DNA of 64,000 bases from Stropharia rugosoannulata. Taxonomy: Eukaryota > Basidiomycota > Agaricomycetes > Agaricales > Strophariaceae. The stretch spans positions 806,001 through 870,000 of the forward strand of contig JANCIK010000008.1 of the NCBI GenBank assembly GCA_028532985.1, read 5' to 3'. The position numbers and the translations under genes were made by a program. The notes below the pieces were generated by a model. That model did not search any database. It was not told where the DNA came from and worked only from the letters and a program-made list of their open reading frames with translations. Numbering within the stretch: the first letter of the stretch is position 1; every line of letters begins with the position of its first letter. Positions 31,304-43,700 of this stretch are shown here, in pieces.

Positions 31304-33690
31304 ATGAAGCAAGAAGGGGCGCATGACTCCCACACCGTCCGTAGTTACTTCCAAGCCCCTTCTCCACGCACAACCGGGCTCTCTCAACGCGCGAATCGAT
31401 TCCGCTGGCTGGCTCTAGAGACTTAAGCGAGTAAGATTGATCAGGGACGAGATTTTAAATCGTCGGGGCCAGGGCAAAGGAAAGAGGGGCGGCACAGGAG
31501 AAGGGGCCGTTCCTGGACGTGACCAGACGGGATATAAAGTACTTGTGAGAGACGAGGAACGAGGGATGGTGAACAGCCCGGATGACCCTGCGGGGAGCGG
31601 TAAGAGGTACGGGGTGGAGCAAAGGCATGTATGTATGTGCGTTTCTGGTCAATAGCATGAACAGAAGCGCGATATTCAGTCGAGGCGGGAACGCAGGCGA
31701 GTTGGAGGTGCGTAGGGGAGCGAAGTACGGTGTGGGATGTGTGCGGGTTCAACATTCAACGTTAACTTTCATTATATGCGCACTGGCTCGTCGGATGATT
31801 TCCGGGACTGAATAAGTGCCCAGCCCAGTCGTAATGGATGATGGATATACATGCGAGAAATAAACGATGGGCGACAGGGAGCATAGCCAGCGCAAATGAC
31901 TGCAGTGGAGGAAAGACGGGCTGAAATTGGTCAGTAGGGAGCCGGCGTTGGGAGGATGTAGAGGAAAGGAATGTATGGGGATAACATGGGATGGCTCGAC
32001 AGTTTGCGGAATAGGGACAATTGGGCGGGCGAGAGTCGGGGCAATGAGACGCGGATGCGGACGCGGTGGGCCATTAAGGGATGCGCTGATACGCGAGGCG
32101 CAAAGGCGGCAGAAACAGGACATCCACGCATACAGTGGGGCTTCCATGGCATATATGGGGCGTGCAGTCGCGTGCAAACTGTGTAGACGTTGGGATGGTC
32201 GGAGATGCAGACTTCGCGTATAGGAAAGCACGGAGACTGACATCAGGACAGTCCACAGACCATTCGCAGAGAGGTGCAAGCATTCTGCAGCCATTCTTGC
32301 AGGGAGTGAAGGGCAGATGCGCCTAAGCCAGTGCTGAACAAGACAAGCGGGTTGACGCATATCATAGGCGCACGAGATGGAAAGCGCATGCCTTTTGTCG
32401 ATGTCTAGTAGACCGCCCTCGCTTTCCGTTCAGTGATTGGAGTGGGTCGGCAACTAGGTGGGGTGGGGACCGGGCGACGATGCGGCACTACAGGAGAGAA
32501 GGATGCAGTCGACATTCGCGGAGATGCAACCAAAAGGGACATACTTACGAGAGGCGGGGGGCAGGAACGAGATACAGGCCATGTAACTGGTCGGCGGAAG
32601 AGGTATGGGCTGCAGAGAAGGCATGCACAGAATTACCGGTCGAGAGCGCGGAACGGAAGTGCAGGACATAGTCGAAGCACGGAGCCTAGCAGCAGCAGAG
32701 GTCTGGCCAAGGTCGGCAGGCCGTTCCCATCTGCCCACGTGGTTGACCCGTGCATTGTTCCACGTGGGGCCCACACTTATTCGTGGGACTGCCAACACTG
32801 ATGTGGGCACCGCCCCCACGAGGTAGTGGACAAGAGATGCGACGGAGAGTTAGCGGATCTGATGTACATTTACCGAGGGGGCAGTTAGGTGCCTCTTCAA
32901 ACTCAGACCCATTGTTCGAGCAATCGCCATCTGCACCGTCCTCTCTTCGTGAGAGATGGCTGTTAAAATCTAAAAAATACAGTCAGCACCAACCAAAGCA
33001 TTCAAAAAGAAAACCTACCGAACGACTACTTGATATAGGTTTTAAATTATGATTTGTTGAAGTTATATTCTTCATGTTGAGCAGCCTGATAAAATCCCCG
33101 GTGCATATTGACCCAAACATTATAGCCCTTAAACGAGGGCATGTGAAAGATGAGCTGGACAATGTTGAGATATGTCGCGTTTCCCCTCATGAAGGCTGAT
33201 GAAGCGTAGCCAGAACAACTTTGATGTGGGAACAACAGCAAACGATGCAGTAACTGTATCTTGAAACTAACTTTGGATGCCGCAGGACGCCGTACTAACT
33301 TAGCTGAGATCAAGCATGGCTGAGCAAGCTGCAAACTTGACCTCCCAAAGCGTATTGAATGAGCAGTGGGGGCCGGGGCACATTAGTAAAATAATTAATG
33401 GATATACATATAGAGTAAATCCTAAAGAGACTAGAGTATACCTACCTCCGACCTTGAATAGTTTAGGGCTATTGCCGTCGGGCCGGGCGGCCAGGGAGTC
33501 CGGAGCAGTCTGGTTATGTATTTGGCTTGCTGGTGTTTGCCAAACACAAAAGGGTCTACGTGATCTGGGCCAATGATATGACTCAAAGGTGTGGATCTTG
33601 CTAGACTCGCTAGCCAGTCACACTCGCAAGCTCTAGTCACACAGAGTGACACAAAAAGCATGACTTTGATCTAGCGAGCTTGCGAGCGGA
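31304..33690. other. Repeat-rich, gene-free stretch
   Basis: 31,304-31,550 is homologous to 26,403-26,660. 32,040-32,205 matches 51,640-51,765 (shared GGCCATTAA/GGTCATTAA, GGCAGAAA, GGGGTTCCATGGC-like). No gene is supported. A frame at 33,337-33,490 (GHISKIINGYTYRV) could be the end of an old mobile-element protein. Confidence 0.35.
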
Positions 33691-34619
33691 CTGGGCGGTC
33701 TCGGGACGTTTTTGGTGATTTCATCGATTCCAACCTCGACACTTAGAAAAAAAAGTGGCAACACCTCAAAAAAAAGTCCAAAATTGAATATATGTTTTAT
33801 GCTTATTTTTACCAGTTATTTCAGATGACACTAACATGAAAATAAAAATAAAATTTGGGCAAAAAGTGAATACATTCATTTCAACTACGAAGATTTATGA
33901 GGGAACTGAGCAAGAAACAAGTCATAACCTGTCGGCTCGAATACCAGAGGCTCGGGAATCTTCTTCCGACGTTTTGAAGAACGTTCTGAGGCAACCACAT
34001 CAACTGATGACTCCTCTAAAGTAGGTGTTCGAACACGCTTTGTGCTACTAGGCCCATTCTTTGGCTTTGGCCCCGGCAATGCTGGAATATCTAAATCATG
34101 AAGATGAAGAAGTGACTCGTCACTTTTTTTTTTTTTTTTTTTTTTTGGGTTAGGTGAAATAACTCGTCACTGAGCCTATCCCACCATGCCCAACTATCTT
34201 GTAGAATAATTATGACAGTGATGTCATAGTCAACACCAGTCTTGCTGACTCTCTTCTGCAGTCACCGACGCTGGAGCGAGTTAATGAGGATGACGTGGCG
34301 TTGGATATGGATGGGTGGGACCTAGATAGCGAGAACGAAAGGTGGGATGATAGCGACGACAGCGAGGAAGAAGTTGACGGCATCGAATGATGTCCTGGGA
34401 CTTCGGTATCTCGCGCACAGACCAGTCAACGACGACAAAGCACAAGTTAATTCAAAAAATTTGTCTAAAACATGTATGTACTTTTCTGCATGAAATTTAA
34501 AACTGAACAACTTTTATATACACACTTTTGACACTTTTTTTCAGCATATTGAGTGATTTTTTCTAAGTACCGAGGTAAGGGGTGCAGGGAACCTCGAAAA
34601 CAGGCCCGAGACCGCCCAG
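33691..34619. mobile_element. Candidate degenerate TIR element
   Basis: CTGGGCGGTCTCGGG at 33691-33705 recurs as an exact inverted copy at 34605-34619, with partial continuation inward (CGTTTTTGG against TGTTTTCGAGG). Inside are two protein-like remnants: a plus-strand acidic tail ending at 34390 (LERVNEDDVALDMDGWDLDS, stop after EEEVDGIE), as expected at the end of a transposase, and a minus-strand basic frame at 34079-33885 (PGPKPKNGPSSTKRVRTPT). I find no convincing target-site duplication, so the borders are provisional. A hAT-like origin is possible but unproven. Confidence 0.4.
34115..34171. repeat. 23-nt T run flanked by 10-bp direct repeats
   Basis: ACTCGTCACT occurs at 34115-34124 and 34162-34171. 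Between them lie an uninterrupted T run (to 34146) and GGGTTAGGTGAAATA. The arrangement resembles a tiny retroposed, antisense poly(A) insert or a slippage duplication. Confidence 0.4.
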
Positions 34620-34939
34620 CCGGTTCTTCGAACCTGCTTGCAGCGGTCACGCGCTTGCAGACGTTATGTACTCTAATACGTGGGAGTTCGAGACCGGCTG
34701 GGGACGAGCCTAGGATCTTGCTGCTGTTTCCTTCTCCTAAAAGTCTTGCAACTCGGTCGAACTACCGGCCCACTCATCAAAATCGCAACCTGTAGTACAA
34801 CTTCGCTTGACTGCCTGAAAAAGTATGTCATCCCCACATTTCTCTTCGGCCATGCTCAGCTCGATCTACATATGATTCAAGACCATCGTTGATTCGAAAT
34901 CGCGCCGCAAAAACACTCAATTACCGTATTTCTGCTACG

Positions 34940-36556
34940 ATGACCGCGGATATGCTCAGCGTCTTCCCCCATGATCTGCTTCGTACAAATAGACCACCAG
35001 ACCACGCCCAGCTGGCTTTGGCACGGGCGATGATCCCTCATTTTGACGATGAAATTTCCAAGCTTTCTGCACAAATTGCGGATGTACAGTCCCAACTTTG
35101 GAAGCTCGAATCGAGAAGGAGAACTTTACAGAGGAAGCAAACCAGGCTCAAATGCATCGTGTCCCCAATCCGCCATGTACCACAAGACATCATTCGCCTT
35201 ATCTTCGAATATTGTTCCGAGAATCCTGTATCGGTATCAGCCACACGCCCTTTATCTCCACCCATAATCCTTAGCCACATATCAAGCGGGCTTCGGAAAA
35301 TTGCATTGGATATGCACACTCTGTGGAATTCTGTTTCAATCAAGACTGGGTCATTGAGTTTTTTGGGAAGATTTCAGCGAAACAACATTGTCGAAAGGTT
35401 AGCCTCCAAGAAATCTTGCCTGCAGGAATGGATTCGCCGTTCAGGCATTCTCCCGTTGGACCTTTTCTTTGACTTCATTTCTACTGAAGGTTCCAGTATA
35501 TCTCAGATACTTAATATCATCATCCCATACCGTGCACGCTGGAGAAAAATTTCGTTCGTACACGACGGGAAATTGCTCTTGAAGGAAACACTTTCACGAT
35601 TGAGGTGTATTAGTCCAGGCGACGTTCCATTGCTGCAAGAGGTATCTTTTAAACACTTTCCAGCATCCTACGAGGACAATCCAGGTCATCCTTTCATTCC
35701 TATCATGGCCTGCCCTAATTTAAGGACATTGAGCGGTGTTTGCTTTGACGGCCTCCATATCCACAAGGACCTCCTTTGTCGCTCATTCTCAAATCTGATT
35801 CACCTTGACGGTATCATAAAGAGGTGCTCTTTGTTCCACCTTGCGATCATCCTCCAGCAATGCCCCTCCCTGGTCAAGCTTGTTCTCCACGTTTCTGAGC
35901 TTCAGGATGAAAATTCTGGTTATGAATCCCTCATGTTCCAGGAGCTGCCGCGACTGCTGCAGATTGACATCACCGAGGACGAAGACTTCGGTAATACTCA
36001 TTCCATTATCACCAAGTACATCAATGCTCCGAATATGAAAATACTCAATTACCATGCACGAGGGTCCATTAATCATATTGTAGACTTTTTCAAGCGTTCA
36101 CCTTGCATAACAACTTTGGATCTTGGAGGTGAACAGGCTGAAATAACCTCCGACCTGCTTATTGAAGCCCTTCGCTACTGCCCACTGCTTACATGTTTGG
36201 AGGGTATCCCAAAGTTTCCTGGCTACACTGATTGGCTGACTCCAGTACAAATTCTTCACAAACATGATTTTGACAGGTTGTTCACCAGACTCGTGGACGC
36301 CGATGATGCAGGGGATATAATATGTCCGAGATTGGAGCGGTTGGATCTGACAGGTTATTCAATCGGGATGCCAAACTTCCACACTCTTCACGCTTTTGTT
36401 ACACGAAAGAGCACCCGGTGTCTGGACGGCTTGGTTCCATGGAAATATCTACATCTTTGGAGCGCGTACGTCAGCGAGAACGATCGGGTGGCGCCAGAGG
36501 AGCTATTAAAGGGGTGTGATCCCAGCCAAATCCATATGCAGCTTCTTTACTGTTAA
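34940..36556 (+). CDS. F-box protein with LRR-like C-terminal domain
   Basis: The frame is open from 34889, but the ATG at 34940 aligns with the starts of the paralogues (MTADMLSVFPHDLLRTNRPP), giving 538 residues. Coiled coil at about 33-72 (DEISKLSAQIADVQSQLWKL), F-box from about residue 75 (SPIRHVPQDIIRLIFEYCSE, LSHISSGLRKIALDMHTLW), irregular LRRs, and the clade signature LVDADDAGDIICPRLERLDL. It ends PEELLKGCDPSQIHMQLLYC. Part of this 3' end, including about 80 bp of 3' flank, recurs as an isolated fragment at 51,782-51,975. Predicted SCF substrate receptor; no lesion. Confidence 0.9.
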   Translation: MTADMLSVFPHDLLRTNRPPDHAQLALARAMIPHFDDEISKLSAQIADVQSQLWKLESRRRTLQRKQTRLKCIVSPIRHVPQDIIRLIFEYCSENPVSVSATRPLSPPIILSHISSGLRKIALDMHTLWNSVSIKTGSLSFLGRFQRNNIVERLASKKSCLQEWIRRSGILPLDLFFDFISTEGSSISQILNIIIPYRARWRKISFVHDGKLLLKETLSRLRCISPGDVPLLQEVSFKHFPASYEDNPGHPFIPIMACPNLRTLSGVCFDGLHIHKDLLCRSFSNLIHLDGIIKRCSLFHLAIILQQCPSLVKLVLHVSELQDENSGYESLMFQELPRLLQIDITEDEDFGNTHSIITKYINAPNMKILNYHARGSINHIVDFFKRSPCITTLDLGGEQAEITSDLLIEALRYCPLLTCLEGIPKFPGYTDWLTPVQILHKHDFDRLFTRLVDADDAGDIICPRLERLDLTGYSIGMPNFHTLHAFVTRKSTRCLDGLVPWKYLHLWSAYVSENDRVAPEELLKGCDPSQIHMQLLYC

Positions 36557-36599
36557 CACACTTGTGACTTACTTTAGCTGTTTTTGTGCTCGTATATGC

Positions 36600-37560
36600 A
36601 ACGTATATGTAGAGCGAGTGTTCTTACCAATTGATAATGCCGCAGGACGAGCATGAGTGAGCAGGTCGGGTGGGCGAAGAGCGAGCGAGAATGTCGGCTG
36701 GGGGACCGCAGGGACTGCTTGTGCAAAGTGATGAATCGACGAGGGAAGATATATGCAACATTCCGAGGCGGGCTGGGGCGGGGGCGGAGTGAGGGGCCGT
36801 GTTCAGCGAGCGCGGGGAAACTGCTTGCGGCCGGGGCAGCATTGCGGCACGCCGAGGGAAAGCGTGTTATGGACGCTGCCAGGAGCGAGGGGCGTGTAGT
36901 GCTGTGCATCTGGCGAGAGATGATGTGGCTGTACTGGTCGGTGAGGGAGGACGGGCGTACGGAGATGGTGAGGAGCAGGGTGTATGTGTGAAGGGGGGGC
37001 CATGGAAACCGATGCACAATGCAATGAGAACGTCGTTCTTCCTATCTAGCTAGCGGCGCAGCGCAGACGCAAGTCCGGGGAGGTGAGCAAGGAGACGCCG
37101 TCCGGAAGTACTGTGCAGTGACAACGACTGTCGTACAGAGATAATTCCCGGATTAGAACGTGTTGTGTATGGCTTATGACGAGAGATGCTTCGTCCGGGC
37201 GTGAAACGAAAGGGGGATGAGGGTTGTACGAACGTCGGCCGGGACCGCAGAGACTGCGTGCAGGGACATTCCGTGCATCCACTATGTAGAACCAACCATT
37301 GTACCTCGAACTTGGTGTTTAGCTACTTCGAAAAGGGACCGAGAAGCAGACGTGGTGATGGTAAGGACTCGGGACGAGGGGATAACTAGCCGCGCAGTGC
37401 AGACGCAAGGGTGCGAAACGAACGATACACCATGCATAGGGACTTGGGGGGACGCAGGGTTCATCCAGTATCGAGTGAGCTGCCACCACTGACCAAGAAC
37501 TATCACGCACGCACTGAGCAATCCATCTCAGAGCTTCAGACAAGAAATGAGGATACACAT
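36600..37560. repeat. GC-rich dispersed repeat, copy near 37 kb
   Basis: Contains landmarks that recur elsewhere: GAACGTGTTGTGTA (37,157; also 42,69x and, diverged, 46,52x), CGCAGCGCAGACGCA-like (37,052; also 37,395, 41,414 and 43,324) and GCACTGAGCAATCCA (37,512; also 43,78x). The long frames here are a consequence of base composition and run through both strands. Confidence 0.45.
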
Positions 37561-37611
37561 ACCATAAATTACTTTCTAAGTTGGATCATCGGCATGAATG
37601 GCCTTGCTGAA

Positions 37612-37815
37612 AGTAAGGTTCCCCACGTTCTACTTTCGGTCGGTTTGCCCCTGCTTGTCCGTGTTCTTCCCTTGCATACATGACCAAACAATCTCAAGTT
37701 TCCCCCGTTCAAATGTTGGTCGGTTTGTCTCTGCTTGTATGCCCTTCTTATCCTCACATGCACATGTCTAAACAATCTCAAGTTTCCCCCCGTTCAAATG
37801 TTGGGCGGTTTTGCA
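37612..37815 (+). repeat. Direct tandem repeat, period about 84 bp
   Basis: CAATCTCAAGTTTCCCCC followed by GTTCAAATGTTGG-CGG occurs at 37,689 and again 84 bp later; a diverged first unit (CTTTCGGTCGGTTTGCCCC) precedes them. Pyrimidine-rich, non-coding. Confidence 0.55.
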
Positions 37816-38008
37816 TTGTTTGTCTCTCCCATCTCTTCCTTATACTAACAAATACTATCAGGCCATTTCGTTTCAATTCTATAGCTGCGCTTGTAGTAAC
37901 TACATATACTCTTTTTACTCTGCCTATGTCTCCTCTATCGTAACTCTCTTTTGTTTCCTTGTTAAGTTTTTCTAATCTCACCATGTCTTTACGCAGATCT
38001 TCAGATGA

Positions 38009-38557
38009 GTGATATTAGCAGGGAGTGGCGAGCGCGAAGGTAGCGATACTTTCACGGCATGTGTAGAGACAATTTCTATTTTGGCACCAGCCCCCAAGAT
38101 TTCGACAAGCCCGTACAAGAAGACGATTTTCGATCGCAAGCCGCGACCTATGCCCCAGACACCGACCCGAAAGGAGCAGGTTGCAGCTGCGAAGTCGTTC
38201 GGACGGGGTTCACCCTTCCGTCCTATTTGTCAACTCGACTTCGTCCAAGGGAGTTCTGGTACGCGCGCCGTTTCTTCTGCTGCAACAGAGTCTGGTTCTT
38301 CGAGTGCGGACGGTGCGGCGGGTTCATTGTCTGTGGTTGCTTCTACCGGGACCACCACCGGCGAAGGGACCTTGACTCGGGGCGATCGGACGGAAACCGG
38401 CGGCGAGGCTACAGGACGCACAAGTAAGTCGTATTGAATGATGAACATGTCTATAAGTAAGCTAATGATAATATCAGGGACTGAAAGTGATGACGAAAGC
38501 CTTGAAATGACAAACCCCAGCCCTACCAAGCGTGCTCGCACTGGCCGTAAGGCGTAA
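38009..38557 (+). CDS. Small Ser/Thr/Gly-rich, possibly nuclear protein (tentative)
   Basis: Two exons (about 38009-38423 and 38478-38557) join in phase through a GTAAGT intron to a frame of about 164 codons. It contains Lys/Arg clusters (TIFDRKPRPMPQTPTRKEQV), a long Ser/Thr/Gly stretch, and a basic C-terminus (SPTKRARTGRKA) after an acidic patch (ESDDESLEM), as in nuclear proteins. The true start is unresolved: no good ATG lies in frame, and the two ATGs nearby (37983, 38006) need an unidentified intron. No family recognised; it may be a gene fragment. Confidence 0.35.
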
Positions 38558-39178
38558 ACTCGTCATGAGTGTAGTAAAGTTTCATCGAGGTGTCAACACG
38601 TAGTTTTTCTAGGTTATTATTAGAGTGGATCGTATCTAATATTTAACATTGACAAATACATACTTTACGTAGAAATAACATGACGTTTATATTTTCTCCT
38701 CAATTAAATAAAAATTCAGCAAGGCCCTATCGCTGAAAGCGATACTTTATGTCAAGGTGAATCATCATATAGTTCAAACCCCGATGACCGGCGCGGCTCG
38801 CGCGTTCCGGAGCCGGGGACGCGCACCTGAAATGGCAGTCTCGCCCCAGGAACGCAGGCAAAACGCAGGCATACCGAATTCCCCATTCCGATTCAGCACC
38901 ACCTGCCCTCAGGTTCACTTACCAGCTGCTGTCCAGCCACTTTAACAGCCACTTCTAAAACAATCCCCCATTGCCATCCCCCATCGGGCCGCCTCCCCGG
39001 CCTCAGACTGATCCACGACCATATACTGATCATCTTCGTCTGGACCTCTGCATCTGTCATATCATTCTTCGGCTTCGGCTTCAACACTACATCACATTCT
39101 TGTCGCATGGCATCGCATTTCATATCATCGTATCGCACCACATCTCATCCAATGGCACGTCCTAAAGCTCTGTGCAGA

Positions 39179-40792
39179 CTACACAGCGGTATACGCTGGC
39201 GGTACAAGAATGACACGACGCCTATTGTCATCGTCTGCTTCTTCGAATCCCCGTATTCCACTGTCCTCCGCTTGAATGCGTACAACTATATTGTCATTAC
39301 TTAGAGCGTCTGACTCTGAGATATTTGCAGGTTCGTTGGCCGGCACTGCGGCCACTGTGTCCTCGTGCGAGTCTGGTGCATCACGAGAGTCTTGCTGACT
39401 GCTTGAATGATCGACTGTCATGTTAGCTGGTGGCCTCGGATTGGGGCGCTTGTCACCAAGCGGAGGCAGTCTCCGCGTGTTTTGTGCAATCTGCCTGCGC
39501 CCTTTGATTTCAATGCCCATCCCTCCAACGAGAATGCCACGAATAGACGTCATCGGAGTCACATAATGAAATGGATGGACGAGATGCCGTAAATGCTTTG
39601 CTGCTGTGTTTTTCTTTTGTAGGCGTCTCCACCGTATCCAGATAAGTGAGGTTGCCGCAATTACAGTTAGCAATGCAAAGGATACAGCTAAAATTACTGT
39701 ATTGCGTTTGGAAGTAGGGCTGTCTTTACCATTTCCTGGTAACTGACTAGTGGGAACGGAAGATGCTGACGATGCTGACGTTGTTGACGAATTGGACGTG
39801 ATTGACGAGTTGGAAAGCAAAGTCGCATTAGAAATGACAAACGTTTGTATGCCCCAAAGTGGATTACTCCCCGGGATTGTAAGTTGATGTTTCTTTTCCT
39901 GGTCGAGATCTGTAGCTTGGAATATTATGTTCCCTGGCTGAGAGACAGTGATAGAGCTAGCATGTATGCCATTACCAGTCGCAGCGCTGATGTTAAAGGG
40001 GGAATATGGCTCTGAATCTACGGCATATGTTCCAGAAGCGCCGAAGTTATTCTTTACTATTCCAATTGCCGTAATGCCTGATCCTAACCAAAGGTGAAAG
40101 TTAGTTAAAAGATACAGCCACCTGATGTATGTTGCAAACCTTGGAAAGGGAAAGTGATATTAATAAGAGCCTCAGAAATCTGAAAATCGTTGACAATACC
40201 AAATCCCAGTGTACCATCGTCAGCTTGAACGGAAACGTTCTGCCCGTTATAAGTGACTGATGCGTCGTCAGCACTAATCCCAATATATGGATACAGAGAG
40301 TTGGTGACAGAGCTCGGAAGATATTCGATATAGTCGAAAAGGATGATAGTATCAGCTAATGCCGTCAAAATCATTTGATGTGTTTCGGTGCTTAGATTAT
40401 CCACCGCGCATATTTTAATTATTGTGGGAGTGAATCTTGCTTGTAATGGAGAGGGAGGTGTTAGAATTCCGTCAACATAACAGCTCCATGTATACGGAAT
40501 AACGAGTGCAGGACCGGGAGGAAATAAAGCATAGACGCCAACTTTGGTACCTGTGAGCTTGTTAGTCCCGGAATATGAAGTACATAGAATCATAGAAACT
40601 ACCTGTGAACCTGTAGGTGAATCCTACCATTGTGGAGCCCGAGATATTATGCAAAGTATTTCCAATAGCATTTTCGAGTAACGTAGAATTATTGACAGCA
40701 GGCGCTGGTATGCTACCTGCTTGCCCAAGGGCGCTCAGGCTATAATACTGTATATCAGGGTCGGCGTCATCAACAATAACGGTCATAGTCAT
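39179..40792 (-). CDS. Secreted-domain, single-pass membrane protein of agaric type
   Basis: Three exons (40792-40603, 40550-40140, 40083-39179) join in phase to 501 residues. The start MTMTVIVDDADPDIQYYS and the following beta-rich region (STMVGFTYRFTG, TKVGVYALFP, YVDGILTPPS) follow a layout common in Agaricomycetes: two jelly-roll-like extracellular halves, a Ser/Thr-rich stalk (SSITSNSSTTSASSASSVPT), one transmembrane helix (TVILAVSFALLTVIAATSLI) followed by basic residues (RWRRLQKK), and a cytoplasmic tail. No conventional signal peptide is evident at this ATG, so an upstream exon may be missing or the start internal. Function unknown; possibly cell surface. A diverged copy of the tail is found at 43,965-44,160. 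Confidence 0.7.
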
Positions 40793-43700
40793 TGTGAGCG
40801 CTATCAAGGAAATCGAAAAGGAAGAGAGGACTTTCGTCTGCTCATTAATGACTGGAATACAATTTATATCTTACTCGCCATATCGAAGATGCAATCCCAT
40901 ATTCTGCCATAGTAACAATTAGGAAAACTGATTTTGTTCTGGAAGGTTGGGATAGAGACTGGAATCTGCACCCTCGTATGAAACATGATCATATACTAGT
41001 TCATCTCAAGAGTCATTGCAGTTGTTTTTTTTTTGCCATCGCAACAACCTAGCAACATGCAATCTGTGAATGTTAGTCGATATTGAGTGAGTAGGCCACC
41101 ATGGTAGGGACTCAGGACCGTGGACATAACATAGGAGGACCATGCGAAATGCGATGACAGATGAAACTTGCACGCAACTGCATCAAATCATGCACATCAG
41201 GATAGCCTGTCAGGTCAGTATCCATACAACAAGCCATAGATACAGGCCGGGTGCAAGTGCAGAGTATCCAAATAACAGGGCTTACAGTACGTACCGGCGT
41301 GAAAACAGTGACTGACAGTGCCCACACCGTAAAACGCTCCAGTCATTGCATGGGGATCCATGCGTGGTTCAATGATGACATCGTTCTGCCTATGCTATCC
41401 TATCTACACTGCCGCGCAGCGCAGACGCACGCAAGACTGCTGTGAAATAGTTGTGCCTTGTGGTAACTATTCCTGCTACCTTTCAAGGTATTCCCGCTAC
41501 CCTTTAAGGTAGTGAGTATTAGGGGGAGAGCTTTTGTGAAAATTGGCAGAAGATCACAAAATTTCTATATATGTCTTGTCTGTTCCCATAATCATTCTTA
41601 GTCCATTAGCTTTCAAACGTAGCTCATGTCGTATCTCACTACGTTCCGTGTCAGAGTCACATACAGTCAGAAAAGGCTGTCATTAACATGTCATACATAA
41701 CCTCAGATTCTCGTACCGGCAACTTGCTACTGAGTATACATTTATACTTAACCACCGTTTTCGACTCCTAGTCTATAGTGTTAGCAAGCGAGCTACTACA
41801 TATCTCACCAAACGAAAGCAAGCACCAATGTCGTCCATGATCACCATCCCCTGCCCTGACGCGTAGCCCACCTCTTCACCTGGGGCGTAGTGTACTCAGT
41901 AGGCACATGGGGCACGGGGCAGCGCGTTGTTAGAGGCGGACAGACTCGGTGGGTGTGGCGGTGGGGCGAGAGCGCAGGGTGCATAGGACATTCCCATACA
42001 CGACGGACTGGAGGAATTATGGACGGATCGTTCAATACTCCCTTGTGTACATGCATGAGCGAGCGCGCAGGTCGGTGGGGTGCAAGAGCGAGCAGGTTGG
42101 GTGAGTGCAAAAGCGAGCGAGGATGCAGGGCAGGGGGACTGCAGGGACTGCAAGGCATGTGCATGAGGGGGGAATTAATGAGGGGTCAAGCATGATATTG
42201 TGACATTCCGAGACGGGTCCAGTGCTAACCCAACCAGCTCCAATCAGCGTAGCGCCAGCAGGTGCGGCGGGGCGTGAGTAGAACCGGAGGAGTGTGGTTA
42301 GGCGTGGACGAGGGACGTACTTGCACGACAGACCAGTGGAGTTACGGGGGGACTGCTCCATGGCGTCGATACGCACTACGGTACGCTGCCGCTTCTGAAT
42401 GAGGGCGTAAGCTGATGGGTACGGGCGTGAGCTGGTGGGGGGACGGGCGAGGGAGACAGGTAGCCACCGGCGACACCAAGGGAGAGGGGAAGGAAGTGAC
42501 GGTAGGTGAGAGGTTTTCAGCCAGCGGGGCGACTTGTCGCAGGGGCGGGACGGCGGGACTGAGGGGCAGGCGGGATGATTGCAGGGATTCGGGACCGGGG
42601 GATGAAAGACTGCGTGGGGAGGTGGGCGAAAAGACAGTGGGTAAACAACGGGGCGGACGAAAACTGTCATACAGGGATAGTCAATGGATCAGAACGTGTT
42701 GTGTACATATAACTCGGGGGTGGGGTCGCTTCACCATGCGTGGAAATAAACGGGCCGCAGGGGCCGAGGATCTGACTAGCTGAGCCGCTTTGTATGGGGC
42801 GGGGAAGGGTGGGGCGTACGCAGTAGGCCTGGGGCGTGGGGTGGGGCGAGGAACGTACCCATGCGTGCGCGAGTCGACTGTAGTGCATGACATTTATGAC
42901 CGGTGAGCCTAAATATGCGCTACGGTATTCCGCCGCTTCTAAATCGGGCGTGAGTTGATGGGGAGACGCGCGTGAGCTGAGGAGGGAAAGGGGATGGAGA
43001 CAGACGCCGGCCGGCGACACCGAAGGAGAGGGGAAGAGGGTAGAGGTGTTCAACCAGTGCGGGGCAACTGCTTGCCCCAGGGACAGGACCGTGGGCCCAA
43101 GGAGCAGGCGGTGTGCTTGTTTTGCTTTACAGGGAGCTTGGTAACACGGTGAGGGGGGACGGGCGTGAGCGGATGGTACTGGCATGGAGAGAGCAGCAGG
43201 GTGTATCAGGGACAAGGGGCCCGTCGAATGAGCTGCATGTGGTGGAGTGAGTTGCAGTCATAGCGGGTCATCTAAATCGAGACGTTTTCAAGCTCGAAAA
43301 TCGTTCTGTCTATCTAGCTAGTCGCGCAGCACAGACCCAAGGGTGCGGAGGGCGGCTGGGAAACGGCGCAGTGGACAGTGAACGGATCTAGCTCGGGAGC
43401 AAGTTGCTTCATACAGGCGTGGAAACAAACAGCAGAAGGACACAGGGGGGTCGAGACCGAGGGAAGAAAGGGGACAAAGGGGAGTGGACGGGCTCAGTGG
43501 AGAGACTGAGGAGGGCAAACACGCAGGACTCACTCTACAATGATGACAACTTGAAGCAACCGGCCTCGGGACAGTGCTGCGTCGTCCGGGAGCGTCCGGG
43601 AGCGGATTTAGCAGATCGTGAATGGGCGAGGGAGGTCGAGCTGTGTCCGTTTAGTCAAAGTGGTGGCTGAGTAAAAAGGGGGACACCAGGATGGGGTGGG

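Noticed and set aside
31749..32360. Minus-strand frame of 203 codons.
   Set aside because: Lies in a repeat also found near 51.7 kb where the frame is not maintained; composition-driven.
36574..37558. Overlapping frames of 70-147 codons on both strands after the F-box gene.
   Set aside because: Same GC-rich repeat family; translations are not protein-like and are not preserved between copies.
41890..43215. Several long open frames on both strands, some Pro/Ser/His-rich, some Gly/Arg-rich.
   Set aside because: GC-rich repeat DNA gives long frames in many phases at once; no splice logic, no conserved motif, and frames differ between repeat copies.
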